Positions 11,621 to 23,010 are shown, counted from the stretch's first letter. The stretch is 64,000 nt of DNA from Rhizopus sp. PT2906 (GCA_025529335.1 JAMYHX010000044.1:1-64000); one strand, 5' to 3'. Made by a program: numbers and translations. Notes: a model not told the origin generated them from the sequence alone.

Positions 11621-12268
11621 CGAATTATTGTTTATTGAAAAAAAAAAGTAGAGCAATTGAGAAGAAATATTGCATACGAAGAGCGAAAAATAGAAATGAC
11701 AAAAGAATAACCTTATAAGAAATACTCAAACTTGCCAAAGAGGATCAATGATAAAAGCTAAAGTACTTTTCTTTCTCCCCCTTTTCTCTTTGTTTGTCAT
11801 ATTCAAAAAAGCGAGCCTATGATTGTTTGTTATTGTACAAGTTCCCGTTACCATGATTTATTTTTAGCGCAATGCTACTGGCGATCACTGTCATTGTGTA
11901 CAATTGAACCTGCAGTGTCAATACGTGGTATATTGAACATACAAAAAAGGGCCAAGCATGGCTTTTTGCACACATGTTCATATTCAAAAAAGATGAAAGA
12001 TAGATAAAAAAGGAGTAAAGATAATAAAAATTGCCCATCTCTAATTTATGTAAAAGATGCCCTTTTGGTATTGATCTAACAAAAATACAAAGTTGTAGCA
12101 CGAATTAAATGATCGTGTAACAGTGTATCCATGGTAAATTTATATCCTGTATTCTCCTTTTTCAATAGTTTTCTTTTTCTTTTCTAAACAAAAGGATCCT
12201 TTTTCTCACTCTCTCTCTCATTCTCATTTTTTATATTCGCTCGTTTTGTGTATTTTGTATAATTGATC
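11621..12268. other. spacer / promoter region of the SH3 gene
   Basis: AT-rich spacer with no supported ORF. Its right end is a CT-rich stretch (TTTTCTCACTCTCTCTCTC near 12200) typical of fungal leaders just before the ATG at 12269. Confidence 0.5.
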
Positions 12269-13213
12269 ATGCGCTGGACTACATTATTCAGTTTATTATT
12301 TATAACCGTCGAAGCTAAACCTCACCTCTGGAAGGTGAATAAGAGAGCAGAACCAACAAAAAAAGAAACCGAGGAAAAGACGATTCATTTCGCTAATAAT
12401 ACACAAACTAAAAAATCTACAACATCAAAAAAAAAGACGACGACAAAGAAACCAGCAAGTACAACAGCAACACTATCAAGTGCATCCCTCATACCATCGT
12501 CATCTGTCACAGCTTCATTTATTGCTAGTTCATCCACTGCCCTTCCAGCATATACACCCATAGTTGCCTCAGCACCATCTCCTACATCCACTCAACCCAC
12601 CATACTTGCTACGCCTGCAACTGCTCCCGATATTAAATCCAACAGCGGTCTATCCGGCGGCGCCATCGGAGGCATCGTCGTCGCCGTCGTTGCCGTCATC
12701 GCTGGTGTTGCTGCCCTTTTAGTATTCCGTAACCGACGAAAAAAGACGATAATGACTCGTAATAACAACAGCTCGGACCCATTCACGGTCGGATACAGTA
12801 ATGATAATCCACCTGCCATGCAACAAATGACTTCGCCCACACATCAGAGTTTCAATGACCCATCACCTACCCTCGTCTCTTCTCAGCAATATCAAGCTCA
12901 GCTACAGCCCTTGGCTCCTCCTCCTGCTTCTTCTTTAGCACAAAAAGAACCACAGCAGTCATTGGGTGTATATACCGTCGCGGCAACTTATTCGCCAACA
13001 TTAAGTGATGAGATTGATATTCAGATCGGAGACCAGGTCGAGGTCCTGGTAGAGTATGACGATGGCTGGTGCCAAGGTATCAACCTAAGCCGTAACAATG
13101 CAAAGGGTGTATTCCCTAAACACTGTCTTGATTTTTCATCCACTCAAAAAGAACAGACCCAACAGGATGATGCTAGAGTAAAGAGAGTAAGCTCGATGCG
13201 CGTTGGTTCCTAA
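12269..13213 (+). CDS. secretory/plasma-membrane protein with cytosolic SH3 domain
   Basis: Single-exon frame; the first ATG is at 12269, giving 314 aa. Residues 1-16 (MRWTTLFSLLFITVEA) look like a signal peptide. About 40-125 is Thr/Ser/Pro/Lys-rich and mucin-like, a likely O-glycosylated ectodomain. GGAIGGIVVAVVAVIAGVAA (about 131-150) plus following residues is one transmembrane helix, closed by RNRRKK. A Gln/Pro/Ser-rich cytosolic linker leads to an SH3 domain at about 233-290 with recognisable AATYSPTLSDEIDIQIGD, DDGWCQG and GVFPKHCL motifs. The architecture is like fungal Fus1-type or mucin-like surface proteins that link the cell surface to actin or MAPK signalling; the specific role is inferred only. 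It converges on the securin-like gene, 274 bp away. Confidence 0.85.
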   Translation: MRWTTLFSLLFITVEAKPHLWKVNKRAEPTKKETEEKTIHFANNTQTKKSTTSKKKTTTKKPASTTATLSSASLIPSSSVTASFIASSSTALPAYTPIVASAPSPTSTQPTILATPATAPDIKSNSGLSGGAIGGIVVAVVAVIAGVAALLVFRNRRKKTIMTRNNNSSDPFTVGYSNDNPPAMQQMTSPTHQSFNDPSPTLVSSQQYQAQLQPLAPPPASSLAQKEPQQSLGVYTVAATYSPTLSDEIDIQIGDQVEVLVEYDDGWCQGINLSRNNAKGVFPKHCLDFSSTQKEQTQQDDARVKRVSSMRVGS

Positions 13214-13420
13214 ATAACCTTGTATGTATTTGTGTATTGGTATTATTAATAAATATAGATCCCCCACACACACACATGCTCCTTTTTTTTGTCTTGGTGG
13301 TGGATTGTGTGTATATTTCAAAGATCTAATCTCTCATAAATACATATACTCCTTTGTGATTTTTTTATTTAAAGCGCATGGTTTTTATCGACATGATGTA
13401 TACAATGCAGATGCGTAGAA

Positions 13421-13424
<4 letters not shown>

Positions 13425-13455
<31 letters not shown>
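13425..13455. repeat. (AT)n microsatellite
   Basis: An ATATATATA run in the spacer between the convergent SH3 and securin-like genes. Confidence 0.8.
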
Positions 13456-13487
13456 ATGTGTGTGTTTGTGTACAATTGTAAAATGAA

Positions 13488-14732
13488 TTATACGTTTCCT
13501 GGAATGACAATGTCTGGATTATGTACGGCTCCTGGGTTGTGCTTGATAAAGTGTTCAATATCAAATTGATAATCATGGAATGGATTTCGCATCTCTTCTG
13601 TTAATTCATCGTCTTCCTCTTGAGCAAAACCTAAATCAAACTCATCAAACACGTCCTCGAAAAACCCTACAGTAGAATAAATTAGCCAAATTTATAAGTT
13701 GTATATATTTACACATTACCAGGTGCATCATCAGTAGCCAACTGGTCAAATAGATCTGGGACTTCAGCAATGGCTGCCTTCAATTCAGCATAGACATCTT
13801 CTTTAGGCAAATTGGAATAATAATGCGGGTCTAGATCAGCAACAAACTCGCTAAAGTGAGATAGATCAATTTGAGCAGCAGGGGGATCAAATAACTCTTG
13901 TTCTTTAGGTGGTCCATATTCAACAGTGTCAGGGAAATCGACAAGCTTTGGTGACTGTAAATCAGAATCCAACACGTCTTCTTCTGTGTTTTCAAGTACT
14001 TTTTTCATTAAGCTTTGCATGCTAGATGTTGGCACATTCTTTTTAATAGGTTCCATCAAAGGTGCTTCTCCAAATGGACTAAAGTCAAGGTCAAGTCCTT
14101 CAGGTGCCCAGTCGTCATCTCCAATATCTATCGTTCATATGTTTAATTTTGATCCTCCTTCTGTCAGATTATAACGACTACCTTTTTCACGACGACGTTG
14201 AGTACGTGCCTCTGCCATGATTGTTGTCAGTTCTTCATCAAGTTCTGCAAATGTAGAAAACAAGTTTAACAAAAAAAAAAGCCTCTAAAGAATGTATAAT
14301 TATACCTTTGTTTCTCTTGGTTGGAAGGGTTAAAGATTGTTTGTCTTCAGTTGTCTTGACTTTTCCTTTTAAATTGCTATCCTTGGATCTCAAACCAAAT
14401 GAATCTGAGCGTGTTAATATTGGTGCGTTGACATTTTTATCCGATAAACCAAATTCTCTTTTCACTGATTTTTTTTGTTCTTCATTATCTACATTCACAC
14501 TTTTAGTTTTGCTTTTTTTCTTTATTTATTGCACTATTTTACTTTTCTCAATTGAATTGCTTGCTTTAGGTTTCAAGCCAAATGAATCTGAACGAATCAA
14601 TTTGGGAGTATTTATATTTTTGTCAGATGCACCAAATTCTCTTCTAGATTTTGAAGAGACTAGTGCGTTTTGTTCATCTTTGATATCGTTTTCATTCGTC
14701 CTTTTTATTTGTTGTTCTGTTGATCTGTGCAT
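13488..14732 (-). CDS. securin-like protein (separase inhibitor candidate)
   Basis: Exons: 14543-14732, 14306-14488, 14182-14244, 13720-14127 and 13488-13666, all in phase 1 and in frame, giving 340 aa. The first intron (54 nt, a multiple of three) removes an in-frame TAA. The N-terminal half is basic and contains two copies of one module, SRREFGASDKNINTPKLIRS at about 29-48 and the like at about 73-92, both followed by DSFGL. The C-terminal half is acidic with DFPDTVEYGPPKEQEL at about 209-224. This matches the [DE]xxEYxPP-type separase-docking segment I associate with fungal securins (Cut2/Pds1), followed by a DPP/DLSHF segment. No textbook D-box or KEN box was found. The start could instead be the in-frame ATG at 14783, but the stretch between reads like leader. 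Confidence 0.55.
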
Positions 14733-15144
14733 AATGAAGTAAAGTAAAAAAAAGGATTCCCCCCCAATGATTTCATATTTCAATCTTGCGCGCGCGCGTT
14801 ATTTGCCCAAAAAAAAAAGTCAAAAATTTAACCAATCAATATCGTGTTGTGTGTTACCGTGTAAATTTGTAATGAATGTGGCGTTTTTTCCCCCTTTACA
14901 AATTACTTATTGTCTATATAAAAAATGAAGACATTCTCTCATTGCTAATGATGTGCACCTTTGTTTACAAGCATTATTTGATTGGACACTTTAAACAGAA
15001 ATAAATTCCTGCTTGTATAACAATAGCACCGGAATCTGAAATAATCAAAGTTTTTATTCATTATCCTTCATCCTCTTCTTTCTCTTTTTCTTTATTTCTC
15101 TCTCTCTCTTTTTTTATATATTTATTTATTTATATCTATTAATA
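14733..15144. promoter_or_regulatory. shared promoter between divergent securin-like and SUN genes
   Basis: A 412-bp divergent interval with a GCGCGCGCG block at 14788-14796, poly-A and poly-T runs, and a long CT/T-rich leader immediately before the SUN ATG at 15145. No specific factor site was recognised. Confidence 0.4.
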
Positions 15145-16751
15145 ATGGTTCGACCAAGAGGAAACAACACATATAGACAATCACCTCTTTCAAGGCAGCA
15201 GTCCTTTCTTCAGTCACCAGCAAGAAGTGAGGCTGCTGCCGATGCCAACAGTCCAGGAGAGAACATCCTGGACATCAATAACATCAACCACGAAGCGGTA
15301 AGAAATGATATGGACTTGAGAAGTAAGTAAACAAAGGCATTCCTATCTGTTTATACGAGTTTCTAATTTATCCTATTTTAGGCATATCCAGGCGACCTTC
15401 CGCATTCAACTCCCAGCCTAACGAGACGACCAACACTGACGAAGAGACAAACGTTGACGAAGGGTTTGAAGACCTGGATTATGTTGAAGAGTTGCAATTC
15501 CTGGCAGATCACCCCGAAGTAGAAGCAGCCATGAGGCTCGTGACAGACAAACGAGAACAAATGCTATCAAGGAACCATACAACAGCCATCAGGCCATCCT
15601 CTCCACAAGAAGATACAGACATCAAGACATGCATGGAGCTCACTCGTTATTGTCTTAACAAGTGGTTTGAAGCAATCATCTTTCAATTCTTCATGATCTA
15701 CTGGGTTATCAAGGAACCGATCATCCGAACGATCACCTTCTTCACGATGCTTGTCTCAACCTTCCTAGTGACGCCCGCTCTTTTCATTTGGTCAGTCTTG
15801 TTCGATCGATGGACTCCTTCCAACCAATTACGCCATCGAATCGCATCTATCATTACGACTGCATTATTTGTATCATTGCTTTACAATATTTACCCCCATC
15901 TACCCACCGATATGCTTCCGTCTATCTTTGGTGACCCACATGCAGCTGAAATAGCTGAACTGTTGAAGAAATCGGAAACCTTTAAGATCAACGATCATGG
16001 ACGCCAGCTAAACATCATCAATAACAAGTTTATCCAGTACGATGACAAATTTGATCTCATGAACCAAATACTTGTCCAGCATGGAATTAAACTTGAAGAA
16101 CAAGGAATCAAAATTGATAAGCATGAACTTAAACTTGAACAACAAAAGCATAACCTTCATCATGTTAAGACTGTCACTGATGATCTGACCAAAAAGTACG
16201 AAAAGCTGCATCCTCCTGCTGACGATAAGATTGACTATGCCTTGCTGTCGAAAGGTGCGCTCGTCATTCCCTTCATGACTTCAAAGACTTTCCGACCACT
16301 TCCAACGTGGGTCCGTGCTGCCCGGCGTTTCGCTGGTCTCAAAAAAATATCAGGATCAGGGCCAGAAACAGCACTTCAACCTACGGTTCATCATGGCGAA
16401 TGCTGGTCCATGCAAGGCACTTCCGGAACACTGGCCATTCTTCTTCCCCAACCTATCGTGATTGATGGTGTCACTGTTGAATACCCCTTGCCAGAGACAG
16501 TGATCGATATGAGCAGTGCTCCTAAAGACATCCAGATCCTTGGAGCTAAGGATATCAATCAGTCCAATCATGCGCAGACTCTTGGTTTCATTAAGTATGA
16601 TATTCATAAGCATCAATCCGTTCAAACGTTTGAGTTTGAAGCAACTAAGCATCTCACCGTGGTGCTTGTTCAAGTGTTATCGAACTGGGGTAACAGAGAG
16701 CATACGGACCTATGTCGCGTAAGGATTCATGGAAGGCCTAGCCTTGAATAA
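15145..16751 (+). CDS. SUN-domain protein of the nuclear envelope (LINC complex)
   Basis: Exons 15145-15322 and 15382-16751 (59-nt intron, GTAAGT...TTTTAG, split Ser codon) give 515 aa. Residues 1-150 are polar and nucleoplasmic-like. Hydrophobic helices lie at about 153-200 (IIFQFFMIYWVI; FFTMLVSTFLVTPALFIW) and 214-231 (SIITTALFVSLLYNIY). A charged coiled coil occupies about 250-315. The C-terminal SUN domain, about 320-511, includes ALQPTVHHGECWSMQG, LPQPIVIDGVTVEYP and FEFEATKHLTVVLVQVLSNWG, then the ending CRVRIHGRP, all family hallmarks. Sad1/UNC-84 proteins sit in the inner nuclear membrane and bind KASH proteins in the perinuclear space, linking nucleus to cytoskeleton and spindle pole. 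It diverges from the securin-like gene. Confidence 0.93.
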
Positions 16752-16997
16752 ACACTACACAATTAGCTTTTCTTCGTCTCTCTTTCTTTCTCTCTGTGTT
16801 TCTCTGTTTCTTGTTTTCTCTATTTCTGAAAAAGTTCAAATGAATATTTCAAAAGCAAAAAGGAGAAAATCAGTAAAACAAAGAGATGCGTGTATTATGT
16901 ATAAACAATACAACGATGTTGTCACCCTTTCTCTTTTTTTTTTTATGCATATGCATACAGTTGGGCTTTTAAATAATAATGAACTTTATTTTTCAAT

Positions 16998-18022
16998 TTA
17001 CAAAGAAGCATCCTTAGACTTGAAGCATTTGCTAAAGAAATTGACAGTCAATTGAATAGCTTCAGTAGCTCTCTTCTTGTTATTTTCATCATTAAAATCT
17101 CCACGAGCAGCACAGAAACCATGGAACATATCATCAAAGCGGTGGTGTTCACACATGTTTCCGAATGGCTTCTTGTGAAGAATGTTCATGTATTCGGTCT
17201 GCACAAAAGACATTTAGCAACTGATATTTATAAATATAAAGCAAAAAACTTACCATGTCTGGTTCATCTTTGGTAGGAATAGCCAAGATAGGAGCATTAG
17301 CAGCTTCTGCATCTTTAGGATCAACAAATGAAGGATGGATCAATGAAGCTCCGACAAAGAAAGGCAACTTTGCGGTGACTTGAACAGCAATCTAGTCCAA
17401 CACCTTAGTCATCATTCTCTTTTCATAGCATTTCTCTTTCTTACCTTGGCACCCCAACAGAAACCTACTAAAGCACCAGCGACAACACCTTGTTCTTTAA
17501 GATAGTCTTGTACGCGTTCAATCTGAGGTTCAATCTAGTTTAAATATGGGTTAGTGGCCATTGCAGAAAAAAAAAAAGAAAAAAAAAGTACAATCTCTAA
17601 TGTGCCTTTTTGGCCAATCCAAGCCATGAGACCTTCACGATCAAAACCGTTCTGGAAAAAGCAGGCAGCGTCATCTCCACGGAAAAAGTCTGGCATGACA
17701 ACTCTCCATCCGCAATGTTTAGCCAAGATATCACAGAATTGCTTTGTGTTGTTACTAAGATAGACATGTGTGTCAATGACACAGACATATACGCGCATAT
17801 AATACTTACTGAAGAGCAAATATATCATAGATTACCAAAACAGCTTTTTTAGCATCCTAGTTTAAGTGTTTTGTTTATATCCTGTATGCATTGTTTATCG
17901 TATTGTTTTACCTTGGGACCCACTGTGTATAAAGGAAGATCGCCCAGATTTTCCATAGATCCTACTGGGCTATAATCAGAGGTGACAGCAGGGATGGAGC
18001 AGCAAGCGTTGGAGTAAGACAT
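16998..18022 (-). CDS. dienelactone hydrolase family protein
   Basis: Exons: 17912-18022, 17810-17856, 17592-17754, 17445-17534, 17254-17391 and 16998-17198, all in frame, giving 249 aa, the normal length for the family. The protein is an alpha/beta hydrolase: KAVLVIYDIFALHNNTKQF opens the core, the nucleophile elbow is GFCWGAK with Cys133, the acid residue is probably Asp179 in IPTKDEPDM, and the catalytic His is His209 in DMFHGFCAARGD. Fungal members (AIM2-like) are cytosolic with mostly undefined substrates; bacterial ones open dienelactone rings. It converges on the SUN gene with 246 bp between stops. The poly-T tract just downstream of exon 3 lies in an intron. Confidence 0.92.
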
Positions 18023-19453
18023 GATGAGAAAAGAAAAGAAGTTTTTTTTTTATTTCTCGTAATTTCTTGATGACAAGGCCGGCCTTAAATAATCGCTCAT
18101 CAATAAAAATTACCCGCGGATTATTTTTTTCCCTTTGTCCTCTTTCTTCTTTTGTCTTTACGCATGTATAATCCCTTCTATTTTTTGTCATAATTTCACC
18201 TAATCGGGTATTCTATTAATGTATTATTAATCGGAACCATATGAGATGATAGTACATTTTTACATGGGGGACGTACAAAAAGGTATACTGTTCGATAACC
18301 TGACACGTTTATCAAACCCCCCAACGAAATTACCACAAGGTTCCTTTTACAGCTTAGTTGGTGATGGGGGTTACGGATAAATAACGCATGGAATCCCCGT
18401 AGTGTTGTATGTTTTAATAATCTCTAATTGAGAAGCAAGTATCTACTAACCGCTGGATTTTTCATTAAATGAACCAACTGTCTCTCACAGATACATAGAC
18501 CTCTTTTGAAAAAAGTTGTTTCTTGATTAATGCAGATATTGATGGTTAATATTGATTATTTAAATCTTATCTGCAATTTTATCTTTATTCACTGTGCTTC
18601 CTCTGATTTTTATGTGCACTCTCTCCTCCTTTTTCAGGTGTTGTATCCATTATATCTCAACTACGTCAAATCAGTCAAATGGCACGGAGATTAACTCTAC
18701 TGTGCGGTGACTGTGACTTTGTGTAGTGAACTTGAAAGCGAAATTTGAGCTTTTTAAACAAGAGGTAAAAAGAAAAGCCTTGTAATGTATGCTCGATCTA
18801 TTATGACGCTCGAGCATCAAAGTCTTGCTGGAAGGTTGACCAACTTTTTCCCGTCCTGCTGCTGGCTGCGGTAGTTTTAAGCACGTGGATATCATGAATG
18901 AACCATGTCTTTTGAGATATTAAAGATCGATGTGAATAACATATGGATCTGTTGCCAATGCTGGATTGTTTATTATCACTGTTTGAGACACATAGGCCAA
19001 ATACACACAACAGATCTTGCTCATAATCTAACAATGCAACCTGTTAAAACTCATAATATTTGGCTTGGTGAACCTATTACTTGCACACAGGTTTATTACT
19101 ACAGGATTGTGTGATGAACTGCTCAGATTACTCTTAAGCCTATGTCTATAGATTACGTGGATCTTCAGCATCTCTCCTTTTTTACAAAGGTTGCTTTATC
19201 CATTATAGAATGTGCAACGCATCAAACGGCATTGGCTTGATCGTTATCCCCGATGCATTTGAATATCTTACAAGCTATTACTTGTTTATGCACGTTTGAT
19301 TGTTTTCTCTTTTCTTCCTTAGTTGAATTCGTAAAGGGTAACCTAAGGATTAGAAAAAGTAAATTTATTTAATATAAATATCCATACTTTATTAACAATA
19401 TATTATATCAATAAAGCTATCAATTCAACTCTAAACAAAGTCATTCTATATCA
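18023..19453. other. gene-free spacer
   Basis: 5' flank of the hydrolase gene and AT-rich sequence up to the left arm of the inverted repeat. Short frames at 18671-19114 overlap on both strands and show no family resemblance. Confidence 0.5.
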
Positions 19454-19810
19454 CTTCTTTCAATGACCTTCGAAGTAACTTTCACATCACTCGATTTTTT
19501 GCTTTTAGTTCTGTTTATCAAAATATCTCAATAAGAAAAAAAAAAAAAAAAAAAAGAGTCGGAAAGCAGAGCTATGAATACTATCAATCGGTCGTTTCAC
19601 ACAGAGCTAGTTTCTGTATCTAATAAATCATGCTATGATGATCACATACTTTAATTAGGAGTGCTCATGGTATGCTAACCGGCAGCAGTAGAAGTATTTA
19701 AATATTTGGATAAAACATAGTTAGTAATGGATCAATATCCCTCATGTATCGAGATACTTACTAAAAGAAACCAACAACGTTTTTTTTTAAAAAAAAAAAA
19801 ATAATGTGAA

Positions 19811-20057
19811 CACTACATGCGCCAGAAAATAAGCTAAATAATGTAAATACGAATTTATCATAAGTGGTCTTTTTGATCAACTGACAACATAAAATGAGAA
19901 TAAATAAAAACAATACTTCTTTTTATCTCTTCCTTCCTGAAAAGAAACAAAAACAAGATGGTTGAAAAGTTTTGTTGGAAGGCATCATAGGTAATGGATA
20001 GAGGTAGCGCCTGTAGAGTCAGTCTAACTTCTGGTGTATTTTCTGATGTATGTAGCG
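19811..20057. mobile_element. MITE-like element, family A, copy 2
   Basis: About 247 bp, beginning CACTACATGCGCCAGAAAA and ending TTTTCTGATGTATGTAGCG, imperfect inverted ends of the type seen at 797-1187. It is shorter than copy 1, and the interior shares the ATGTTGTCAGTT and AAAGACCACTTA segments. It lies wholly inside the inverted-repeat arm and was therefore copied with it. Confidence 0.65.
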
Positions 20058-20206
20058 TTTTCCTTTTTTAATCCAAATGAGTACTGTATATAATGGTAGG
20101 TTACAGTACGCATTCTTGGTTAGGAGTATGTATAATGATAGAAGCCGCTTATGTAGGGGCAACACGATCTCACGACATTTGTCTCTGGTGAAGTTTATAT
20201 TTTAAG

Positions 20207-20458
20207 TTGGACTTTAGACTTACTGTCAAGGATTTTAACCATAAAGAATTAGATGTTATCACTGGAGAGCTGGCACGTCATTCATCAACAGCCTCTTCTA
20301 AACTGTACGGCGATTTTCTAAACTCTGCTTTAACTACAAAAGTCCATTTAAACACTACCTTAAAACGAATGCTATACATCCCCCCAAAACAAGATCAAAA
20401 CCGTTGTTGCCTCCATGATCCAGATTTTGGGATTATCTTGTATTATTATACGGCATGA
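20207..20458 (+). pseudogene. 83-codon conserved fragment inside the left repeat arm
   Basis: A frame reading LDFRLTVKDFNHKELDVITG...KRMLYIPPK...YYTA with no ATG (it opens at TTG). After the stop, coding-like sequence continues in another frame (VYTLQKLCSFRYP ... MLNGVGLIE) and reaches a plausible donor GTAAGTGAACC at 20581. This suggests a decayed multi-exon gene, perhaps transposon-associated. An identical copy lies at 24527-24778 on the minus strand. Family not recognised. Confidence 0.4.
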
Positions 20459-20692
20459 ATATAATTGACAAACAGGTATATACTTTGCAGAAGTTATGTT
20501 CGTTTAGATATCCCAGTACACTTTGCGAAGTCAAGAGCGGTGCAATGAACGCAATGTTAAATGGGGTTGGCTTAATAGAAGTAAGTGAACCAGTTGAAAT
20601 ATGATTATTTTAGAAGAAATGTTTAACTTTCTATCATTTTTTTTTATTTGGCTTTGTTAGTCTATGATTAAAAATATAAAAATATTGAAGCA

Positions 20693-20953
20693 ATGGTTAT
20701 TGAGTACAGTAGAACACCTAGTAATACCATGTCTAATATCAAGAACGGAAGAAAAAAGAGCACGATTGCCAAAATGACCAATATTGATGAATATATTTCT
20801 ACTGCTATATCATGTCCCGATTCTGAGAATGAAGATGAATCAGAAGATGACAAAACAGATGATGGACCAGAAGATGAAAAGCAAGATGACCAAGAAGATG
20901 AGGAGCAAGAAGCTGGTGAGCAAAAAGGCGGAGTCATTTATGATGAAGAGTAA
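20693..20953 (+). pseudogene. repeat-derived frame with acidic tail crossing the arm boundary
   Basis: Eighty-six codons. The first 39 lie in the repeat arm and are also present in the opposite arm. The remainder (DSENEDESEDDKTDD... GGVIYDEE) is unique and strongly acidic. The opposite copy hits a different sequence and stops soon after its own boundary, so this side is likely the more original context. It is probably the 3' exon of the same decayed gene as 20207-20458. Confidence 0.3.
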
Positions 20954-21189
20954 CTCTATATAATAGTGATTGTATGGTGCACCCTGATATATGTATATAC
21001 ATAACTACCCTCTTTTATTTCAATGAATCCTCATATACCATGATCAATATGTTAAATAAACACTCCCTTATTGGTTAAGTAACAGATTTTATTTAATTAA
21101 ACGTCCTGTTGAGCGCAATAAAAGACCGCCCGGACGAGATCAAAAGGTTAGTAATGGAGATTAAAAAACCCTTTTTAGGATCAAGGGTA

Positions 21190-21969
21190 AAAAAAAAAAA
21201 AACGTACTGGCGAAAAGGTTCAGGATGCAATCAATTGTGATGGAAAATTTCAGGAAACGCTTCGGTGCCAAAAAGCCTTTCTCAATAAAGAAGCATGCGG
21301 CAGCACGTTGAACAGGAGCCCTAATACGACGAATAGTGCGTATTAGACGATCTGCGAAAGTACCAAAGGCATAGTCGACCTTGTCTTGGTAACTTCACTT
21401 GGTGCACGCTGGATCAAGAAATTTGTGGAATCAAGGGGATCGTACTCAACGCGAACGGTAATTAAAAACTTATTTAGTTGTGAACGGAGCTCAGGCTCAT
21501 AGTCATTATGAATAAGTAGGACGACAAGGTGGTGGTTCGGGTAGTGTATATCGAGAGCACGGATGCTATTGATATACAGGCATCGTAGCCGGTTACGTAG
21601 TTGGCTGATAGGAATACGGCGCTGGACAGGGGCATAAAGGTATTTAAAACCTTGATTTGCAGAAGGGGAGCTAAATGTACGAGCAGCAGCAACTTGGCTT
21701 GGAAGAGGTTTCGTAGCACTTGACCTTGCAAAATTAATTGGCAGAGGGAGCTCAGAATATGGAGGAGAAGGTCCTTTTTGGAAGGGTTGAGGTTGCCATG
21801 GTGATTCAGGAAGACGGGTGACAGCGGAAAAGATTGGCGGCAGGCATTTCAGTAGCAAGAGAAACCTGAACTAGAGGCTCACGGAGAGAAGCATTTTGTT
21901 GCTGGAGTCAAGCTATTTCAGCCTTGGCAGCAGAAAGTTCTGCTTGTAGCTGCTTTAACGTTGGCATAG
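21190..21969 (-). pseudogene. LINE ORF1/gag-like pseudogene
   Basis: It starts at an ATG at about 21969 with PTLKQLQAELSAAKAEIA, then an in-frame TGA, then a Gln/Leu coiled-coil continuation. Near 21850 the frame shifts into a 171-codon stretch (21343-21858) with RRIPISQLRNRLRCLYINSI and ALDIHYPNHHLVVLLIHNDY, then after another shift FADRLIRTIRRIRAPVQRAA. This string order matches ORF1-type proteins I associate with mucoralean LINEs; the assignment rests on recognition, not a search. At least one stop and two frameshifts show it is dead. No reverse transcriptase follows, so the element is truncated. Confidence 0.45.
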
Positions 21970-22481
21970 TATGGATGCACTTTCTAATTAAGGTAAAAAG
22001 TATTGAAAGTGATGGAAAGCGAAAAAAAAAAGCTAACATCCCCTTATTGAATAGTTATATAGTATTTTATAAATGTCTTCTCTAAATGCTTAAATAAAGA
22101 GCCTTATGGCTGTTTTGACCAGAAATCGGTTCAAATTATTTGTAAATGATAGGCAAGTTATGTTCCATTTTTTGGGTAATTTAACCTCGTACAAATGTCC
22201 AAAATTATTCAAAAAGGTGAGTGGTGTTTTCAAATATTTGGTCAATTGAGACTGGAAACACAGTATATGAACCTCCAGACTCAACTCTGACTCAAAAAAC
22301 CTTTGGCAGATTTCCTTTTTGAAAAAGTATTTTTTAGTCTGTCAGCCTAAAAACAAAAAATACCTTAAAATTACCGAAGTAATAACCTACAAAGACTCAT
22401 CTGTAACTCATAACATTTAGAAGATAGTTTATCCAATAAGATGAGGATTAGCTTATTTTCTTAATATAGTAATTAACAAAA

Positions 22482-23010
22482 TCAAGGCACCAAGGCTTGG
22501 AAAAAGCTATAAAAGAGAGGTACAATTTTTACTTTTAGTTCAATATCAAATCTCTTGCTGAGCAACAGGGCAGAAGCATGAGGAGAAAAGGACAGGTTGA
22601 TTACGCGGCTGACCAACAAAACATGCCTACATATCTTTGTTTGACCAGGGCAGCTGCAGTTCTTTAGAAAGCCTTCTTTGGTATCCATCTCATAGAAGAG
22701 GATGTTTTTAGTGAAGGATCTGTACTGGTAAACATTTTCTTCGAGCTGTTCTACTATGGTGCAGTCTACGTCGTAATCAATGCAGTATGTTGCTCTTCTT
22801 TTCTTTTCTTCGTTGGCTGTCAAGCGAAACCCACCAAAGCCATGCGCAGATTTGATTGTGTCCTGCCAACAATCTAATGCTACCACTTGGGATAATAAGT
22901 AGACTAGGCGATCTACACGCAAAGAGCGAGAACGGCCAAGATAGAGCATCTTCAGTTGCTTATGATACGACTCTATCATATTGTTAGTGTGGAAAGAAGA
23001 ATTCTATAAA
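22482..23010 (-). pseudogene. MULE transposase C-terminal fragment with SWIM zinc finger
   Basis: The frame 22482-22979, extended upstream through NSSFHTNN after an AG acceptor at about 23005, reads MIESYHKQLKMLYLGRSRSL...VDRLVYLLSQ and ends with CSCPGQTKICRHVLLV. The CxCx(n)CxH pattern is a SWIM finger, and the preceding HTNNMIESYHKQLK motif is typical of Mutator-like (MULE/FAR1-type) transposases. Upstream, 23010-23230 holds decayed matching sequence (EVQQYIKNGHK). The N-terminal DDE core and DNA-binding domain are absent, so it is a remnant. Confidence 0.65.

Larger units (their letters stand above)
19454..20809 (+). repeat. left arm of a 1,356-bp near-identical inverted repeat
   Basis: Bases 19454-20809 match the reverse complement of 24176-25531 (coordinates pair to a constant sum of 44985). 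The one difference I found is in the T/A homopolymer at about 19789. The arm carries a 20-A run at 19536-19555, a family A MITE at 19811-20057, an 83-codon frame at 20207-20458, and the start of another frame at 20693. The match ends at CTATA|T inside that second frame and at the outer edge within CTTCTTTCAATG. Confidence 0.93.
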
